The notes: generated by a model from the letters alone, not told the origin. A stretch of 64,000 nt of DNA from Chitinophaga hostae (GCF_018224885.1 NZ_JAGTXB010000005.1:372001-436000), one strand, 5' to 3'. Positions 50,150 through 64,000 are shown, numbered from the stretch's first letter. Made by a program: numbers and translations.

Positions 50150-50194
50150 CAAATATAAGTCGCCATAATAAAAGATAAAAATATCTTTTATTAT
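50150..50194 (-). promoter_or_regulatory. Promoter and operator-like palindrome of the NsrR-like gene
   Basis: Perfect -7 box TATATTTG on the minus strand (50157-50150). Overlapping the expected -33 region is the perfect inverted repeat ATAATAAAAGATA-AAAA-TATCTTTTATTAT (50165-50194). A repressor bound here would block RNA polymerase, so autoregulation is likely. Confidence 0.68.
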
Positions 50195-50395
50195 TTTCCT
50201 GAGATGGATAATGAGTAACTGCACCTGTGCTCCTCCATTATAGCAGTGGCATCTAGTTGCCAAGGTGCTTATCGATGAGCGCTTTTAAGCTGCTGTCGCT
50301 GGGCGCCGGCGCATTTGCGGTGCTTTTTTAAAAGCAACCCGACTTGAAAAATCAAACAAATCTCTTTGCAAATTATTCACAACAAACCGTTATCC

Positions 50396-51121
50396 TCACT
50401 GGTTAATCGCCTCTACAAAATTTGCGGCAGTTTGCTCATCGAACGCTGAATTATTGCTGTCGAGGAATTTCTTCGCAGCGGCGGTAGCCATAGGATCATT
50501 GCCTACGGCAGCTAAGAAGCTTTTTCTTTTTAAACTTACTTTAACAGGTACGCCATCTTTAAGGAGGTAATAAGTATATTCTTTTTTGTATTCGTCGTAG
50601 TTATGTCCTGTTTGCGTAACGCCTTTGTCCACAAAATTGGCGCGTTCAAATTTAACTTTTGCCGCTTTTACCAACGAATACTTACCTGCTGCCAGTCGCT
50701 GCATAAACTCCGGGCGACCATCCATATTTACACTTACAAAATGTGATACCACGTTATTTTTTACCAGGTGAAATGCTTGTACATCACGGTTTTCAGGAGA
50801 ATATGCTTTCCCGTCGCCGGCGCGTATAATAAGTGTGTTTTTTTCAAGATCAAGGTTAGCGTCATATACTACAGAGCGTTTTACCGGTTTGTTTTCCATG
50901 GAGTCGATCCACAGGCGCCCCCAGTCGTCATAGAAGTAAGGGCTGCCCACTGTATTGTCCATCGGGCGGAAGCTGGTGGCAATAAAATAGCTGTTGATGC
51001 CATGGAAGTTATCCAGGATGTTAGCGATATGCGTAGTTTGTGCAAGCCCCAGGGAGTCTTGTGCAGACAGCGAAACAGCGCCCGTAAACAGCGCCAGAAG
51101 GGTAAGGGTTATTTTTCTCAT
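50396..51121 (-). CDS. Secreted hypothetical protein
   Basis: 241 residues from ATG 51121 (MRKITLTLLALFTGAVSLSA), a clear signal peptide cleaved near SAQD; an ATG at 51127 is two codons upstream. The mature protein has no cysteines and reads as mixed alpha/beta with Asp/Asn-rich stretches (VGSPYFYDDWGRLWIDSMEN). No family recognised. It stands alone; a short ORF fragment of 18 codons at 50275-50331, resembling a signal sequence, lies downstream on the other strand. Confidence 0.75.
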   Translation of the reverse strand: MRKITLTLLALFTGAVSLSAQDSLGLAQTTHIANILDNFHGINSYFIATSFRPMDNTVGSPYFYDDWGRLWIDSMENKPVKRSVVYDANLDLEKNTLIIRAGDGKAYSPENRDVQAFHLVKNNVVSHFVSVNMDGRPEFMQRLAAGKYSLVKAAKVKFERANFVDKGVTQTGHNYDEYKKEYTYYLLKDGVPVKVSLKRKSFLAAVGNDPMATAAAKKFLDSNNSAFDEQTAANFVEAINQ

Positions 51122-51201
51122 AAGCATAAAATTGCTATACTAATATAAGAAAAATAACCCTCATACCCTGCCCGATGCTTTACAAGATAGGTTGAAAACA
51201 C

Positions 51202-54287
<3,086 letters not shown>

Positions 54288-54300
54288 TTTATATCTTATT

Positions 54301-54349
54301 AACTAAATATCTTAGTTGCAAAGATAAATAATTTAATGACACGTCCAAA
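54301..54349 (-). promoter_or_regulatory. Full Bacteroidota promoter with MarR-type inverted repeats
   Basis: On the minus strand TTTG (54349-54346), exactly 19 bp, then TATCTTTG (54326-54319), a perfect -33/-7 pair. AACTAA-N5-TTAGTT (54301-54317) and TATCTT-N7-AAGATA (54308-54326) overlap the -7 box and transcription start, as expected for MarR operators. Confidence 0.78.
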
Positions 54350-54469
54350 CTAATTAGGGAACGCTTTACGTATATCTCCGGTGTGCCGTACTGATGGGGT
54401 GAGACGGATAAATATTTTATATCTTTGCCAGTCGTTATAAGAATTTTCCCGACTGCTTTTGTTTCCAAG

Positions 54470-57400
54470 ATGAGCCTTATTTGGATTAACCTGCTTTTAT
54501 TGAATTTCATGCCAGCTGCGCCCATTGTTTCAATGGATACTACGGCGCATTATGCCATCAGGCACTTTACGGATGAAGATGGTTTGCCGCAAAACAGCGT
54601 CAAAGGTATTGTGCCCGATAAGAACGGGTTTCTATGGCTGGCCACGGAAAACGGGTTGACCAGGTTTGATGGCAATTACTTTCTCAATTTTAACAGCGAC
54701 AATGTACCTGGTTTGAAAAGCAGCAGGATGGCCAGGATCTATCCCTGCGATACCGCTATTGCAGCAGAAACCGATATAGGGCAGATATTAACAGTGACAG
54801 AGAGTAAGGTAAAGCATATAGGAAACGAGATGCTGGGATATAAGTACCAGCAGTATGTGGCAACGCAGAACGACTATTATCCCATCCGTGGATGGCCGGA
54901 TGATTATGGTGCACACTTCGCTAAGGAGCGTCCCATTGTACTGCCGGGGAATACGGACAATTATTTTAAAGTGGATCATGATACCATTTCTGCTGTAAAG
55001 GACGGACGCGTAGTGTACCGAATGATACAGCCCAAACTGGACCTGTTGCATTTATTTGTTTGCAATAGTCAACTTTTCTATCTTAGAAAAGATGGCCAAA
55101 TAATAAAGTGGGAGAAAGAGCGGCCCGTAAACATGTCACTTACAGGGGACCTGTTGTCTGATGCTGCCTTTGGAAAAGGTAAAATGGAGTTGTTCTGGAA
55201 CCTCCCGGCGCAACAGGTATTTGTTTATGTTGATCACAACTGTTATCAATTACAGCCGGCCGCCGGAGATCGTATACACAGTTCGATGGTGATACGGGAC
55301 TTTGATCTTCATCAGCATTATGTAACGTCAGTTTACTACGACCGGCTTAACAGCAGGGTTTTCCTGGGGAGCTCTACAAAGGGCCTCTACATTTGCACCC
55401 GGCAACAATTTAAAGTGCGTAAAACGGATAACTCGGAAGCGGAAGTATTTTATGCGCAGGCTCCTTTCCCGGGAAATGCAGTGGTAACTACTTCCGGACT
55501 CACTTTTAATCAGAACGGAAAATACAATTGGAGGTCATCATCATTCAATAGGGAGGGGGCGCTGGAAAAATATACACTTGCCCGTGACCGGCAGGGAAGG
55601 TACTGGGGCAGAGCCGGAATGACCCTGGTAGGCATATCACCGGATTTCAGCCAGGTATTTCGAAAAATTGAATTGCCCTATCTTATTAACCAGGTCTACA
55701 CCGACCAGGAAGGAATTTTATGGGTAGGCGGAAAATATCCCGGGCTATATTACATGAAAACGGCTGATCCCGGTCAGGCATTACAATTCCTGAAGGCCGC
55801 CGTTGAGGATGTCACCTATATAAAAGAAGGCCCGCCCGGCATTTTATGGATAGGCTCCAGTAACGGATTATACCGGGTGCATTTGCCGTCAGGCCGTACA
55901 GATACCATCAGGGGCCTGGAAGGAGGATTTGTCAGAAGTATTTATATCCCCCAAGCCGGTGAAATTTGGATTACCACTTATAACCGGGGTGTTTTTCTTT
56001 ACCGGAATGAGAAACTGGTAGCCCTGCCGCAAGACAGGCAACAGTACATGGCTACCACGCATTGTATTACGGAAGATGAGCAGGGGTACTTCTGGCTCAC
56101 TACCAACAAAGGATTATTCAGTATCAGGAGGCAGGATGCCCTTGATTTTGCAGATGGGAAACAGCGCGACTTATTTTATTACTACTTCGGAAAAGACCAG
56201 GGTTTTAATACGAACGAATTCAATGGAGGCTGTGAACCCTGTGCTTTCCAATATGATAATGGTGATATTTCCCTTCCGTCACTCGACGGCCTGGTACAGT
56301 TTGCCCCTTCTTCCATCCGCATGGAACTGCCGGACAAAGGAATATATATCGACTGGGTAGAGCATAATCTGAAATTGACGTCAACGGGCGAACGCTTCGA
56401 TCTGCCAAATAATTTTCGAACATTCCGGGTACATGTCAGCTCTCCCTACTTCGGTGATTCACGGAACCTGCAGTTTTATTATTCCCTGGAGAAAGCAGAC
56501 GAGGAAGAAGAGCAACAGATATGGCTGCCGGTGAGCAGCGACAGAACGATTACTTTTTCTTCCCTGCCATCAGGGGAATATCGTATCCATATCCGGAAGC
56601 TGAAAGGATTTGGAAGAGATCAATATATTGAGAAGGTGATCGCCATTCACATACAGCAGGCTTTTTACGAAAAAGGCTGGTTCAGGTTGGCAATATTCAT
56701 CGTGTTGATCTGCCTGGTAGTAGTGTTCTATAAAATACGCCTCCGCCATATCCGGGAGAAAAACCAGCAGCTGGAATTAAAGGTAATGAGCCGCACCAGG
56801 GAGCTGGAAGAAACCATGACCATACTCCGGGAATCGGATAAACAACTGCGTAAACAAAGTTTTATGCACGAACGTTTGCTCGCTGCCATTACCCATGATA
56901 TTAAAACACCACTGAGATTTTTACTGAGGGTAAATAAAGATGAACCATCATCAGGTGTATTGCAGGAGAAGGAAATAAAAACGGTTACCTATGATAGTCT
57001 TTACCGTATGCATCACCTGGTGGATAACCTGATACATTATATGCGGACCTCCTTCCTCACAGGAGAATTTTCAGAAGAAACCGTGGACATTTACCAGGTA
57101 GTGGAAGAAAAGATGGAGATTTTCGGGCCGGTATCCGGCTCAAAGGGAATCGAGATCATCAATAATATCACACCGGAAACCACGGTGATGGTAAACAAGC
57201 TGTTACTGGCTGTAGTATTACATAACCTGTTAGACAATGCCATAAAATATACCGCCAGGGGTTATGTGGAATTAAGTGCGGAAAGAGATGACCGTATTTT
57301 AACCATACATGTGCTGGATATGGGTTCCGGCATGCCGGAACCCGTAATGAACTGGATCAATCAAACGGCAAATGAGGGCTCCGCGCATTTCGGCGGCGCT

Positions 57401-57520
57401 GGAATAGGGCTCATCCTTGTAAAGGAATTACTGACCCTCATTAATGGCCGCCTGCTTGTTAAGCCGGGCATTAACGGGGGTACCAGGATTTCCCTGCTGC
57501 TTCACCTTAATGGGGGGTAG
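54470..57520 (+). CDS. Two-component propeller sensor histidine kinase
   Basis: 1016 residues from ATG 54470 (MSLIWINLLLLNFMPAAPIV), which supplies the signal peptide; the frame extends upstream to 54425. Order: periplasmic two-bladed Reg_prop propeller repeats (about 40-620, DKNGFLWLATENGLTRFDGN, PPGILWIGSSNGLYRVHL), a Y_Y_Y domain (about 625-725), one membrane helix (about 740-760), a dimerisation helix with phospho-accepting His809 (ITHDIKTPLRFLL) and an ATPase domain (about 905-1016, LLDNAIKYTARGYVEL, GGAGIGLILVKELL). There is no receiver or output domain. The convergent gene encodes its likely response regulator. Confidence 0.93.
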   Translation: MSLIWINLLLLNFMPAAPIVSMDTTAHYAIRHFTDEDGLPQNSVKGIVPDKNGFLWLATENGLTRFDGNYFLNFNSDNVPGLKSSRMARIYPCDTAIAAETDIGQILTVTESKVKHIGNEMLGYKYQQYVATQNDYYPIRGWPDDYGAHFAKERPIVLPGNTDNYFKVDHDTISAVKDGRVVYRMIQPKLDLLHLFVCNSQLFYLRKDGQIIKWEKERPVNMSLTGDLLSDAAFGKGKMELFWNLPAQQVFVYVDHNCYQLQPAAGDRIHSSMVIRDFDLHQHYVTSVYYDRLNSRVFLGSSTKGLYICTRQQFKVRKTDNSEAEVFYAQAPFPGNAVVTTSGLTFNQNGKYNWRSSSFNREGALEKYTLARDRQGRYWGRAGMTLVGISPDFSQVFRKIELPYLINQVYTDQEGILWVGGKYPGLYYMKTADPGQALQFLKAAVEDVTYIKEGPPGILWIGSSNGLYRVHLPSGRTDTIRGLEGGFVRSIYIPQAGEIWITTYNRGVFLYRNEKLVALPQDRQQYMATTHCITEDEQGYFWLTTNKGLFSIRRQDALDFADGKQRDLFYYYFGKDQGFNTNEFNGGCEPCAFQYDNGDISLPSLDGLVQFAPSSIRMELPDKGIYIDWVEHNLKLTSTGERFDLPNNFRTFRVHVSSPYFGDSRNLQFYYSLEKADEEEEQQIWLPVSSDRTITFSSLPSGEYRIHIRKLKGFGRDQYIEKVIAIHIQQAFYEKGWFRLAIFIVLICLVVVFYKIRLRHIREKNQQLELKVMSRTRELEETMTILRESDKQLRKQSFMHERLLAAITHDIKTPLRFLLRVNKDEPSSGVLQEKEIKTVTYDSLYRMHHLVDNLIHYMRTSFLTGEFSEETVDIYQVVEEKMEIFGPVSGSKGIEIINNITPETTVMVNKLLLAVVLHNLLDNAIKYTARGYVELSAERDDRILTIHVLDMGSGMPEPVMNWINQTANEGSAHFGGAGIGLILVKELLTLINGRLLVKPGINGGTRISLLLHLNGG

Positions 57521-58151
57521 TTACCTGGTGCATTTGCGCCTTTTCCATTAAGGCGATCACATTTGTTACACCTACCTTTTCAAAAATACGCGTCTTATAA
57601 GTACTCACAGTTGTTAGCTGCAAATGGAGTATTTCGGCAATTTTTATAAGGGGAAGTCCTTTTGCAAGCAGGTTCATTACTTCAATTTCCCGGGGAGAAA
57701 GCACCGTGAAAGGGTTAGTGTGGTGTTCCTGCTGCCCCGTAAATTTACCTATCAGCTGTTCTCTGACCGCCTTGCTGATATATTTTTCGCCCGTCAATAC
57801 CGCATTGATGGCAGTTTTGAATTCCTCATCCGGGGAATTCTTTTCAATATAGCCATCTGCACCCGCCTTGATATAGTTGAGGGCATGCAGTATTTCGTCG
57901 TACGCCGAAAACACCAGTATCCTGATACCGGGTTGTCGTAGTTTCACGGCATAAATCATTTGCAGATTATTGCCGCCAGGCATGTTGATGTCCAATATCA
58001 GCAGGTCGAAGGCTTGGGCTTCAATAAGAGAAATGGCTTCATCAAATGTTTTTGCATCGGTAACAATCATCGCTCCGGGCAGCGAGCAGATAATTTGTTT
58101 CATACCTAGTCTGACTATGGCGTGATCATCTGCTATTAGTACGTTCTTCAT
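57507..58151 (-). CDS. LuxR/NarL-type response regulator
   Basis: 214 residues: receiver (about 1-125) with phospho-acceptor Asp54 (DLLILDINMPGGNN), the acidic pair Asp8/Asp9 and a Lys in the expected position (GYIEKNSPD); LuxR helix-turn-helix (about 148-208, LSPREIEVMNLLAKGLPLIK, TTVSTYKTRIFEKV). Its 3' end overlaps the kinase gene by 14 bp, head to head at the ends, which suggests that the two form one signalling pair. The adhesin gene is divergent from it. Confidence 0.9.
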   Translation of the reverse strand: MKNVLIADDHAIVRLGMKQIICSLPGAMIVTDAKTFDEAISLIEAQAFDLLILDINMPGGNNLQMIYAVKLRQPGIRILVFSAYDEILHALNYIKAGADGYIEKNSPDEEFKTAINAVLTGEKYISKAVREQLIGKFTGQQEHHTNPFTVLSPREIEVMNLLAKGLPLIKIAEILHLQLTTVSTYKTRIFEKVGVTNVIALMEKAQMHQVTTPH

Positions 58152-58750
58152 TTCTATTCCAAGTTAGGGATCGGGCTGACATAGTAATTTATCGACGCTA
58201 AATTAACATTTTTTTCTTCGGATATACATGATAATTTTTGCTGTTTTTTATAAGCCCATGCTGACATCCGTCTCTCATCAGATAAGTATATGAGTGAAGA
58301 AAATAGTATAGGGGTGCCCGGTAGTATTGTAAAATGTAGTGTAAATACTACACTTGTATTCAATAAACGTTGACAAGGGTGCAAGAATAGTTTATCTACT
58401 TTCGCTGAGTAGATTTGTTCCATTGAGTCATGTGAGCATCTCTGAGTTTTTTTAGGACAAATAACGATACCCGTATCCTTTTTGTAATCTTAATATTTTC
58501 CTATGGAGAATTTTACCCAATTACCACAACGTATAGGCTTTGCAAATTTACGCCGGAACCAATTTCTTCAATTGTGAATATGTGATGTTACCTGTGCCTG
58601 ACCGATACTGGCTGAGGAGCGTTGTCCATAGATTTTAACAAGCAACCATATCCTGTATACGAGCACGCAAAGGTTCTTTAAGAATCTTCCTGCTCCGCTG
58701 TGTACCCACATGGCGGACCGGACCCCTCATTACCCAAAGTTTATTGCATT
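58152..58750. other. Intergenic region upstream of the adhesin gene
   Basis: 599 bp between the response regulator and the adhesin. A 24-codon frame at 58503-58577 (MENFTQLPQRIGFANLRRNQ and on) might be a leader peptide but has no other support. TAGATTTT near 58640 is a poor -7 match. No structured RNA or other gene is recognised. Confidence 0.35.
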
Positions 58751-61700
58751 ATGTCCCTCTTACATGTTACGAAACCCGGTTCGGGAGTTTTCAACAAAGG
58801 CTGCAAACGTCTGCTGCTCGCCCTGTTTGGCATGATGATCACCATTGCTGCGAATGCAAACAGCTTCCCGGTTACTAATACCAACGATGCCGGACCCGGT
58901 TCATTCAGACAGGCGATCCTCGATGCAAACGCGGCCGGTGCAGGACCGCACCAGATCGTGTTCAATGTGCACGGGCAGATTACGCTGGCTACTTCTATGC
59001 CTACCATTACGGCAAAAAAGCTGACCATCGACGGGCAGAACAAGATTGCGTTATATTCCACCGGCACCAATCCCGTTATTAATCCCTTTGTGATTAATGC
59101 GGATAGTGTGACCATCCGGAATTTTACGGTGCAGAATAATGGGGACATTAATGTGGACATATTTCCGAACAGAACGGGTATCACGATCGAGAATATACGC
59201 TCTTTCAGCACCGTAGGAAACTTCCTGAATGCATTTATGAGGGTGCAGGGAGCATCCACAGATCTGACGGTGAGAAATATCTATTCTACAGATGTAGAAC
59301 CTAACAGTGCCGCCGCTCCATATATCGGGCGCGCTTTTTATTTTACAAACGGGATGCAGACTAACCTGGTGATGGATAACATTCAGCTCAGCACAGCGGG
59401 TAACGTGCGGGGGGCAGAGGGTATTGTGTTCAGGGATGCAGGCGTAAACGGGTTTACACTTACAAATAGTAATATCAGTGGTTTCCAGAATGGTATCGTG
59501 TTGGATAATACCGGCGGCGCTGTGGAAACAGCGAATAATGTGCTGTTCAGAAATGTGACCATAGATAGCCTGTGGAGCGGCGTAGCGCTCGGCATCTATT
59601 GCGATTATCCCGCTACCAATTTTGATATTAACAGAACCACGGTAGATATGGATGTGATAGGTACGGATGATGACGGTGACTATGCCATCCGCTTCGACAA
59701 TACCACCAACGGTATCACACTAGACTCTGTCAACATAAATGAAAATGATATCTATAATATATGGTTCAACGGTGCTGCCAGCAACATTGCGATCAGTAAT
59801 GCCTTCATGGAGAGTCGTGTGCCCGGACTTTATCCTACCAGTACTTATATAAGATTTGAAAATACCGTAAATGGCGTTAATATTAGTAATTCAGTACTGA
59901 ATGGCGACAAGGCCGGTAACACAGATGATTCGGACTATGGGATCTATTTCCTGAGTACGGCAACGGGTGTAACCATCAACAATGTTACCCTTAATGAATT
60001 TGATATTGCAGGAGTGCTCGCAAGCGGAGCGGCGACTAATTTCCAGGTGACCAATTCAACATTTACTACTAATAATGATGGTATTAGCTTCGCCGGGAAC
60101 TTTGCACGCAGTAATGTAGATATTGTTAATTCTTCTTTCCGCAACAGTGTACGGACTGGTATTGTGCTTAACGGCGCCAATGCCGTTTCTGATTATGACC
60201 TGACAGGAGATACGGTAGTGAACAGCACCAACCATGGTATTTGGTTTTATGGTGGGGCAGGTGTAACAGATGCAGAAGTAAAGGGTTGTGTTGTACATGA
60301 TAACGGTGGGGCGGGTGTTTATAATGAATCGCCCAACAAGGTGGTCATCACTGATAACTCCATTTATAATAATACCGGTTCGGGCATCGCATTGCCGGCC
60401 GGTAACTGTACTTATACGGCGGCCGCCGGCAAAACGCCGGTGCTGGTGTCATCTACCCCACAGGGAGGAGGGAAGTACCAGCTGCAGCTTACGATACCGA
60501 ATATCACAGCCGGTGCGCAATACACGGTAGATATTTATGCCAACGATCCCGCTACGAACAAAACGAGCGGGCAATATTATGTTACGACCTTAACAGGAGT
60601 AGCCGCCGGCACTTCTACACAAACGATCACTTACAATGCAGGACCCGGCGCTACCGGCCTCGGCTTCTGGACAGCCACGCTTCGTATACCTGCTAACAAT
60701 TGCGGTACATCGGAGTTTGGCAACGCTATACCTATGACTTTCCAGGGGCCTGCCTGTGTGAACAGCGGCATTGTGGCATGGTACCGGGCGGATCAGGCGG
60801 TGAACGGCGTAAACTGGGGAGATATTTCCGGGAATGCCAACCATATGACCGTAATCGGTGATCCCGACAATACCACCGGCATGGTAAACTTTAACCCCGC
60901 CATTTATTACGATGGTAATGATGCCCACCGGGTACCCGCTTCGGCAGGAGTAACCGGTGCGTATTCCATGATGGGTATGCAGCAGCTGGAAGGCTCACAA
61001 ACCAATCGCGTGTTTACCAGTTCCACTGGTAATAAGTTATTTGGCACACATGCTTCGGCGGAAAACCGGTTGTATGTAGAAGCCTGGCTGAACACCGGTA
61101 ATGCCGTCACCGCAAAGGGTAAGCTCTATTCTTTTGAAAGGAACGCCACCGGCGCATATGAATTTAAAAGCAACGGTGCCCTGCAGAAAAGCGGTGCTGC
61201 CTCTGACGCCACAGCATGGACGCTGGATGTAGGCGGCGCAGCTTTCGGAGACTATAGCAAAGTATTTGTGCCGGAAGTATTCATCTACAACCGCGATCTT
61301 ACGCCTGCTGAAATGCAGCGCATCGAATCTTACATGGCGTTGAAATATGGTACTACGCTCAACGCAGGCGCAACAGATTATATTAACAGTGATGGTACTG
61401 TGCAAATGTGGACTGCTACTGCTAACACAGGCTATGGTGTACGTATCACCGGTATTGGCCGGGATGACTGCAGTATGCTGAACCAGAAACAATCACTGAG
61501 CCAGGATACCGGTATAGTGACCATTGCATTAGGAAATGCTATCACGGCTTCCAATGCAGCCAACACGAACACATTTACACAGGATAAATCATTCCTGGTA
61601 TTCAGCGATAATAACGGTACTACTAATTTCTTCACCGCAGTAACCAGCACGAATGCTACACAGCGCATGGGCAGGGTTTGGCGGGTGCAGAAAACAGCCA

Positions 61701-64000
61701 GCTGGGGTAACAGTCAGCAGGTAACACTGCAACTGTTGGGTGGTACAGAGAACAACTACCTGCTCATCAGTACAGATGCAGCTTTTGGTACCATTACCCG
61801 CGAACTGAAACTGAGCAGTACAGGCACCGTCACCCTTTCCAGCGCCGACCTTGCCAATAGTTCCTTCTTTACTTTCGGCAAGCAACAGCGAGCTCCCGGT
61901 GGAGTAGCCACCGATTTACAGGCATGGGTAAAAGCAGATGCAGGTGCAACGGTTATTGACGGCAGTATCACGAAATGGGAAGATCAGGCGGTACAGAGAG
62001 AATGGCCTTTAGCTAACACCAGCGCTCTCAGCTGGGGAAAAAATGCCATCAACTATAACCCGGCTATCAATTTCCTGGGGAACAATTATTTCACCGTACC
62101 ACGCTTTACAGAAAGCTATACAGCGGGTGAAATATTCTCTGTACAACTTTCCAACCTGGCAGCTACTTCTACCGGAACAAGCTTCCCGTTTGAATTTGGC
62201 GGTGACCCCACCATCGCAGGTGGCGCGCCGTTCTATGTATATAGCGGGTCCCACTATACGCATTTCGGTACCACCACGCGGCCTGGTTACGCGTTGACAG
62301 GCATTAATATACAGCAACCCCATTTATTAAATAACTGGAGCGCTCCCGGCAGCTGGTCGTTGAATTTCGATGGTAAAACAATCGGCAGCAGCACTACCTT
62401 CCCGGTTAATTTCAGCAGGGGAGCAGGGCTAAATACTGCCATCGGGGCCGGACACAACTCCATCTTTAATGGCCGCATGTCTGAGGTGATCTTCTACAAC
62501 CGGCAGTTGAACGCCACCGAGCGCGCACAGGTAAACAGTTACCTGTCGCTCAAATACGGCCTCACGTTAAAAACCGCTGCCGGCGCACTCACCGATTACA
62601 TTGCGAGTAATGGTACTGCACGGATGTGGACTGCCTCCAAAAATACCGGTTACGGCGAACGCATTACCGGTATAGGCAGGGATGATAATGGTACCTTACT
62701 GCAGAAGCAAAGCTTGTCGCAGCTGGATGGCGCCAACTTAACCATCGCCGCAGGCAGTGGCCTCACCGCATCCAATGGAGAAAATTCTTCCAATATCGCC
62801 AACGATCTTTCCTTCTTTACTTTCAGTGATAACGGACAGGCAGCTACGTATACCCAGGCTGTTACAGGGCTGGGCAATATTACCCTGCGCATGGCGCGTA
62901 TTTATAAGACAGATCGCAGCAACTGGGCTAAGAGTCCTGTTACGCTGGTGCTGGCAGGAGGAAGTAACACAAACTACCTGTTGGTGAGTGCGGATGACAC
63001 TTTTGGCGCAGGAGATAAAGTATATACGCTGGATGCAACCGGCACGCTGACGCTCGACAGCGATCAGTTGCCGGACGGCGCTTATTTCACTTTTGCCAAT
63101 GCACAGGCGGCTCCTGCCGGTGTGGCTGCAGGGCTGGCAGTATGGGCGAGAGCAGATAGCGGTGTAGCGGGCGGCAGCAACGCCACACAGTGGACAGAAC
63201 TGAGCCCTTCCCGCCGCGCATGGGCTCCTGCCGGTGCAGCAGCGCTCCCCTGGAAGGAGGCATCCTTCAACTTTAACCCGGGAATCGCTTTCGGTGCAGC
63301 TAATTATTTTGTGGCGGCCCCTGAGTTTGCGAATGCATTTACCGCAGGTGAAGTATTTTCCGTGCAGGCATCTAATCTTGATAACACTTCAGCTACATTA
63401 CACTATCCTTTTGAACTGGGCGGCACATATGCCAGCAATCAGTCTACATATACATGGAGTAGTAATAATCAATATACCTATTTCGGATCCGGTACCGCGC
63501 GCAGGAATTTTACTTACCCTGCATCCACAAATGTGCGTAATGCACATATGCTGAATATCTGGAGTGCTACCAATGACTGGGCGGCCGGTATCGACGGCAA
63601 AGTATTGTTAACAGCCAATGCCAACGCGGTGAACTTCCTTTCTCCTGCAGGCAACAAAGATTATATCGGCGCCGGTCACAATGCGCCTTTTAACGGAGAT
63701 ATATCGGAAGTGATCTTATACTCCCGTAAGCTGAGTGCCCTGGAACGCCAGCAGGTAGCATCCTATATGGCGCTCCGTTATGGTCTTACGCTGGGAATAG
63801 ACACCCCGATGGATTATCTCGCCAGCGACGGCAGCACCACTATGTGGAAAGCTGCTGTTGGCGGTAGTTTCGCCAAACATATCACGGGTATAGGTCGCGA
63901 CGACAGAGGCATGCTGCTCCAGAAACAATCTGTCAGCGCGGATACCGGTATAGTGACGATCGCCGCAGGTGCAGCGGTTGCCGCTTCCAACAAAGCCAAT
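58751..64000 (+). CDS. Giant surface adhesin: beta-helix followed by 406-residue tandem LamG/DUF8202-like units (3' end outside window)
   Basis: 1750 codons without a stop from ATG 58751. A signal peptide ([20 protein letters not shown]) precedes the motif [18 protein letters not shown], common at the start of secreted beta-helix proteins. Residues about 60-560 are beta-helix-like repeats ([16 protein letters not shown] and similar). From about 670, LamG-like segments ([36 protein letters not shown]) alternate with DUF8202-like segments. The repeat cores DYINSDG, DYIASNG and DYLASDG start at residues 876, 1282 and 1688, exactly 406 apart. C-terminal parts, likely with a sorting signal, lie outside the window. 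Confidence 0.88.
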   Translation, partial: MSLLHVTKPGSGVFNKGCKRLLLALFGMMITIAANANSFPVTNTNDAGPGSFRQAILDANAAGAGPHQIVFNVHGQITLATSMPTITAKKLTIDGQNKIALYSTGTNPVINPFVINADSVTIRNFTVQNNGDINVDIFPNRTGITIENIRSFSTVGNFLNAFMRVQGASTDLTVRNIYSTDVEPNSAAAPYIGRAFYFTNGMQTNLVMDNIQLSTAGNVRGAEGIVFRDAGVNGFTLTNSNISGFQNGIVLDNTGGAVETANNVLFRNVTIDSLWSGVALGIYCDYPATNFDINRTTVDMDVIGTDDDGDYAIRFDNTTNGITLDSVNINENDIYNIWFNGAASNIAISNAFMESRVPGLYPTSTYIRFENTVNGVNISNSVLNGDKAGNTDDSDYGIYFLSTATGVTINNVTLNEFDIAGVLASGAATNFQVTNSTFTTNNDGISFAGNFARSNVDIVNSSFRNSVRTGIVLNGANAVSDYDLTGDTVVNSTNHGIWFYGGAGVTDAEVKGCVVHDNGGAGVYNESPNKVVITDNSIYNNTGSGIALPAGNCTYTAAAGKTPVLVSSTPQGGGKYQLQLTIPNITAGAQYTVDIYANDPATNKTSGQYYVTTLTGVAAGTSTQTITYNAGPGATGLGFWTATLRIPANNCGTSEFGNAIPMTFQGPACVNSGIVAWYRADQAVNGVNWGDISGNANHMTVIGDPDNTTGMVNFNPAIYYDGNDAHRVPASAGVTGAYSMMGMQQLEGSQTNRVFTSSTGNKLFGTHASAENRLYVEAWLNTGNAVTAKGKLYSFERNATGAYEFKSNGALQKSGAASDATAWTLDVGGAAFGDYSKVFVPEVFIYNRDLTPAEMQRIESYMALKYGTTLNAGATDYINSDGTVQMWTATANTGYGVRITGIGRDDCSMLNQKQSLSQDTGIVTIALGNAITASNAANTNTFTQDKSFLVFSDNNGTTNFFTAVTSTNATQRMGRVWRVQKTASWGNSQQVTLQLLGGTENNYLLISTDAAFGTITRELKLSSTGTVTLSSADLANSSFFTFGKQQRAPGGVATDLQAWVKADAGATVIDGSITKWEDQAVQREWPLANTSALSWGKNAINYNPAINFLGNNYFTVPRFTESYTAGEIFSVQLSNLAATSTGTSFPFEFGGDPTIAGGAPFYVYSGSHYTHFGTTTRPGYALTGINIQQPHLLNNWSAPGSWSLNFDGKTIGSSTTFPVNFSRGAGLNTAIGAGHNSIFNGRMSEVIFYNRQLNATERAQVNSYLSLKYGLTLKTAAGALTDYIASNGTARMWTASKNTGYGERITGIGRDDNGTLLQKQSLSQLDGANLTIAAGSGLTASNGENSSNIANDLSFFTFSDNGQAATYTQAVTGLGNITLRMARIYKTDRSNWAKSPVTLVLAGGSNTNYLLVSADDTFGAGDKVYTLDATGTLTLDSDQLPDGAYFTFANAQAAPAGVAAGLAVWARADSGVAGGSNATQWTELSPSRRAWAPAGAAALPWKEASFNFNPGIAFGAANYFVAAPEFANAFTAGEVFSVQASNLDNTSATLHYPFELGGTYASNQSTYTWSSNNQYTYFGSGTARRNFTYPASTNVRNAHMLNIWSATNDWAAGIDGKVLLTANANAVNFLSPAGNKDYIGAGHNAPFNGDISEVILYSRKLSALERQQVASYMALRYGLTLGIDTPMDYLASDGSTTMWKAAVGGSFAKHITGIGRDDRGMLLQKQSVSADTGIVTIAAGAAVAASNKAN

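Noticed and set aside
58154..58423. 89-codon minus-strand frame upstream of the response regulator
   Set aside because: No family features and it occupies the regulator's probable promoter region.
58503..58577. 24-codon frame upstream of the adhesin as a leader peptide
   Set aside because: No promoter, attenuator or repeated codon pattern supports translation.

Overview
The window looks like chromosome of a Chitinophaga-like member of the Bacteroidota (family Chitinophagaceae). Reasons: a FecI-type sigma / FecR / STN-domain TonB-receptor cassette, a glycoside hydrolase beside it, many short promoters with the Bacteroidota -7 box TAnnTTTG, few Shine-Dalgarno sequences, roughly 47% GC in the typical block I counted, and a large DUF8202-like repeat adhesin. 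This placement is inferred from gene content. I see no rRNA, tRNA, CRISPR array or intact insertion sequence.

Layout. 1-4745: a minus-strand operon of three unrecognised genes (the last, >1030 residues, runs off the left edge) behind a NarL-type regulator. 5180-8646: GNAT acetyltransferase, two cupins, a secreted HExxH protein and an HxlR regulator. 8842-11892: a Crp/Fnr-type regulator, an Fnr-like palindrome and an NAD(P)-binding protein, followed by a GC-rich ECF41 sigma / carboxymuconolactone-decarboxylase pair with a recognisable ECF41-type promoter. 11982-17064: GH39 glycosidase, an NTF2-like protein, a Cys-type alpha/beta hydrolase, a membrane protein and a second Crp/Fnr regulator, again with an Fnr-like palindrome between regulator and neighbour. 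17276-22654: beta-propeller, GreA/B-like and SRPBCC proteins, a 52-residue membrane protein and a PadR/permease pair.

22936-31799: a DUF6273-type protein; two AraC/VOC pairs arranged as mirror images around a DUF2461 gene and sharing one promoter design; a third Crp/Fnr gene; a haloalkane dehalogenase; a small hydrolase; an alcohol-dehydrogenase-like protein without two catalytic zinc ligands; a methyltransferase; and a PAS-LuxR regulator. 31819-31966 is a 148-bp interval bounded by 20-bp inverted repeats with a promoter-like box inside, just upstream of a modular envelope protein. 35640-44970 is a nutrient-uptake locus: sigma, anti-sigma, TonB receptor, two related lipoproteins and a GH31 glycosidase, without a SusD.

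45636-47256: two convergent AraC-type response regulators, one with a canonical receiver and one with a degenerate receiver, followed by a free-standing Hpt protein. 48427-50194: flavohemoprotein and an Rrf2/NsrR-like repressor, each preceded by a similar 11-4-11 palindrome. 51202-54349: rifampin phosphotransferase behind a MarR gene with a full Bacteroidota promoter overlapped by inverted repeats. 54470-58151: a two-component propeller kinase and a convergent LuxR response regulator. 58751 to the right edge: a beta-helix adhesin with 406-residue tandem units, incomplete in this window.

The most unusual items are the regulator/palindrome/target triplets of the Crp/Fnr genes, the mirrored AraC/VOC modules, the possible invertible promoter or small mobile element at 31.8 kb, the canonical/degenerate response-regulator pair, and the unrecognised three-gene operon at the left edge.
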